A stretch of DNA of 6,926 bases from JAJBWD01 sp041670885 (lineage in GTDB: Bacteria > Bacillota > Clostridia > Clostridiales > Clostridiaceae): contig JBAXYJ010000155.1 in NCBI GenBank assembly GCA_041670885.1, positions 1 to 6,926 of the forward strand, in the 5' to 3' direction. Within the stretch, counting starts at the first letter, position 1, and every line of letters starts with the position of its first letter. Made by a program: the position numbers and the translations under genes. Shown here in pieces: positions 5,456 through 6,926 of the stretch. Under the pieces are notes generated by a model. It was not told where the DNA came from, ran no database searches, and worked only from the letters and a program-made list of their open reading frames with translations.

Positions 5456-6181
5456 ATGATCGAATTAATTAAGGTAAACAAAAGTTATAATGGTAAGATA
5501 AAAGCAGTTGATGAAGTAAATCTTACTATTAATGACGGTGAGATATTCGGCTTTTTAGGGCCAAATGGTGCAGGAAAAACAACAACCATAAAGATGATAA
5601 CAGGAATATTAAAAGCAGACAGCGGAGATATAAAACTTAATGGAATAAATATTAATAAAAATCCACTGGAAGCAAAAAGGCAGTTTGGTTTTGTTCCCGA
5701 TAATCCTGATATGTTTTTAAAACTGAAAGGAATGGAATATCTTAACTTCATGGGAGATATTTATAATGTAAGCAGGGAAGACAGAATAAAAAAGATAGAT
5801 TATCTTGGAGAAAAATTTGAGATAAAGGATGCTCTGTCTGATCAGATTCAAAGCTATTCCCACGGTATGAGGCAAAAGATTGTTCTTATGGGAGCTCTTC
5901 TTCACGACCCTTCCATATGGATTTTGGACGAGCCAATGACAGGTCTGGATCCAAAGGCTTCGTTTTTATTAAAAGAAATGATGAAAAACCATGCAGATAA
6001 TGGTAAGACTGTTTTCTTTTCAACACATGTTCTTGAGGTAGCAGAAAAATTATGCGACAGAATAGCGGTAATTAATAAAGGAAAGATACTGTTTTGCGGC
6101 ACTATAGAGGAAATGAAGGAGCACTTTAAAGGCAGTGACTCACTGGAAAATATGTTCTTGAGGATGACTGAAAATGAGTAG
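5456..6181 (+). CDS. ABC transporter ATP-binding protein (ABC-2 exporter type)
   Basis: Cytoplasmic ATPase of 241 residues, complete, that powers the permease encoded immediately downstream. Walker A: GPNGAGKT (35-42). The Q-loop position reads FGFVPDNPD, with Asp82 where Gln or Glu is usual. The signature is YSHGMRQK (134-141), the relaxed form seen in this exporter class. Walker B: IWILDEP (154-160), with catalytic Glu159. D-loop: GLDP (163-166). H-loop: His191 in STHVLEVAE. All catalytic residues except the Q-loop are canonical. AGGAGTG at 5444-5450 precedes the ATG by five bases. The gene ends 8 bases inside the permease gene, so the two are co-translated. The substrate cannot be told; relatives export antibiotics, peptides or lipids, or act in immunity to them. 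It may share the spmAB transcript. Confidence 0.95.
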   Translation: MIELIKVNKSYNGKIKAVDEVNLTINDGEIFGFLGPNGAGKTTTIKMITGILKADSGDIKLNGININKNPLEAKRQFGFVPDNPDMFLKLKGMEYLNFMGDIYNVSREDRIKKIDYLGEKFEIKDALSDQIQSYSHGMRQKIVLMGALLHDPSIWILDEPMTGLDPKASFLLKEMMKNHADNGKTVFFSTHVLEVAEKLCDRIAVINKGKILFCGTIEEMKEHFKGSDSLENMFLRMTENE

Positions 6182-6926
6182 TTTATTTAATTTAACCAGG
6201 ATTTTATTTAAAAGCGGTGGAGGACTGTTTCAGGTAGAGGGAAAAAATAAAAAGATAAAGAAACTGGCCCTTATATTACTTATATTAGTATCATTTCTCC
6301 CTATGTCCATCGGTCTTTTCTTTGGGGTAAGGGGAATATTTCCTAGCCTTAAGGCTGTTGGAGCCGAAATTACCATATTAAGCATAACATTAGCTGCCAT
6401 ATCCTTTGTAATATTTATTTTTGGCATATTCATGGTTTTAAATATCTTCTATTTTTCCTCAGAAATAGAGTATTTGCTGCCTCTGCCTCTGAAACCATCA
6501 GATATATTATCTGCTAAGCTTTTTGTAGCCATGACTTATGAATATTTAATAATTATAATATTCTATCTTCCTGTAATATTAGCCTATGGGATTCAGGACA
6601 AAGCCGGAGTTTTATTTATACTATACTCAGTAGTAATCTTCCTGGTTCTTCCTATAATTCCGCTGATTATGTCTTCAATTATAAATATTATTATAATGAG
6701 GTTTACAAATTTAGGAAAGCATAAGGAATTCACTAAAATGCTGGGAGGTATATTTAGTTTATTTATAATCCTTGGGATAAATTTCTATACTCAAAATAAG
6801 GCCGTAGGTCTGGAAAATCCTCAGGATATGATAGCGCTGCTTACAAATAAGAATTCACTTATCAATCTAACTGCAAAGATATTTCCACTTTCAAAGTTTG
6901 GCAGCCTGGCCCTTCTAAACTCGGCC
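6174..6926 (+). CDS. ABC-2-type exporter permease (N-terminal part; runs off the window)
   Basis: The reading frame is open from the ATG at 6174 to the window edge, 251 codons without a stop. The start overlaps the end of the ATPase gene by 8 bases. GAGG at 6161-6164 lies nine bases upstream as a ribosome binding site. The product begins MSSLFNLTRILFKSGGG. It has membrane segments at about 31-51, 68-94, 117-139, 144-175 and 190-206. The cytoplasmic motif SEIEYLLPLPLKPSDILSAK (96-115) is the coupling-helix-like stretch typical of large ABC-2 exporters, whose usual form is E/D-hydrophobic-LPLPI-P-DI. Proteins of this kind are commonly around 500-560 residues, so about half is missing. It is the membrane partner of the ATPase encoded just before it. 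The substrate is unknown. Confidence 0.85.
   Translation, partial: MSSLFNLTRILFKSGGGLFQVEGKNKKIKKLALILLILVSFLPMSIGLFFGVRGIFPSLKAVGAEITILSITLAAISFVIFIFGIFMVLNIFYFSSEIEYLLPLPLKPSDILSAKLFVAMTYEYLIIIIFYLPVILAYGIQDKAGVLFILYSVVIFLVLPIIPLIMSSIINIIIMRFTNLGKHKEFTKMLGGIFSLFIILGINFYTQNKAVGLENPQDMIALLTNKNSLINLTAKIFPLSKFGSLALLNSA

Noticed and set aside
6230..6433. 67-codon minus-strand open frame near the right edge
   Set aside because: The plus strand carries the continuous ABC permease frame, with typical membrane segments and an overlap with the ATPase gene.

Overview
The window comes from an AT-rich, spore-forming Firmicute, most likely a Clostridium-type organism. Intergenic DNA is strongly AT-rich, coding regions favour A/T in third positions, ribosome binding sites are strong AGGAGG/GGGG types, and the spore-maturation pair spmA-spmB is present. 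No insertion sequence, phage gene, CRISPR array, tRNA or rRNA was recognised, and there is no gene-free stretch longer than about 240 bases.

Layout. (1) 1-423, minus: the N-terminal 141 residues of an RluF-type 23S rRNA pseudouridine synthase, cut by the window edge. (2) 663-1607, plus: a membrane-anchored NERD (nuclease-related domain) protein starting at TTG. It converges on (3) 1604-2086, minus, a small membrane protein that looks like a shortened PlsY acyltransferase lacking the catalytic motifs. The two stop codons overlap, and the likely terminator of the NERD gene lies inside the opposing gene. (4) 2236-3795, plus: an intact FGGY-family carbohydrate kinase with its own extended -10 promoter and a clear terminator, and no sugar transporter or other sugar-metabolism gene in view. 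(5) 3839-4041: AT-rich DNA, then a roughly 105-base GC-rich island (about 55% G+C by hand count) with three hairpins, a terminator-like end and a 10-bp flanking inverted repeat. It matches no RNA family I recognise and is the most interesting non-coding object here. (6) 4036-4221, minus: a 61-residue charged helical protein of unknown function with an excellent ribosome binding site, divergent from (7) spmA-spmB (4318-5417, plus). (8) 5456-6181 and 6174-6926, plus: the ATPase and the partial permease of an ABC-2-type exporter, overlapping by 8 bases.

Working together. SpmA and SpmB act as a pair in spore maturation (core dehydration and heat resistance in Bacillus). The ABC ATPase and permease form one transporter of unknown substrate, 38 bases after spmB and possibly co-transcribed with it. 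The other genes look like independent units. The candidates for something undescribed are the structured island at 3916-4041 with its competing inverted repeats, the motif-less PlsY-like protein, and the 61-residue protein whose stop codon lies in the island's inverted repeat.
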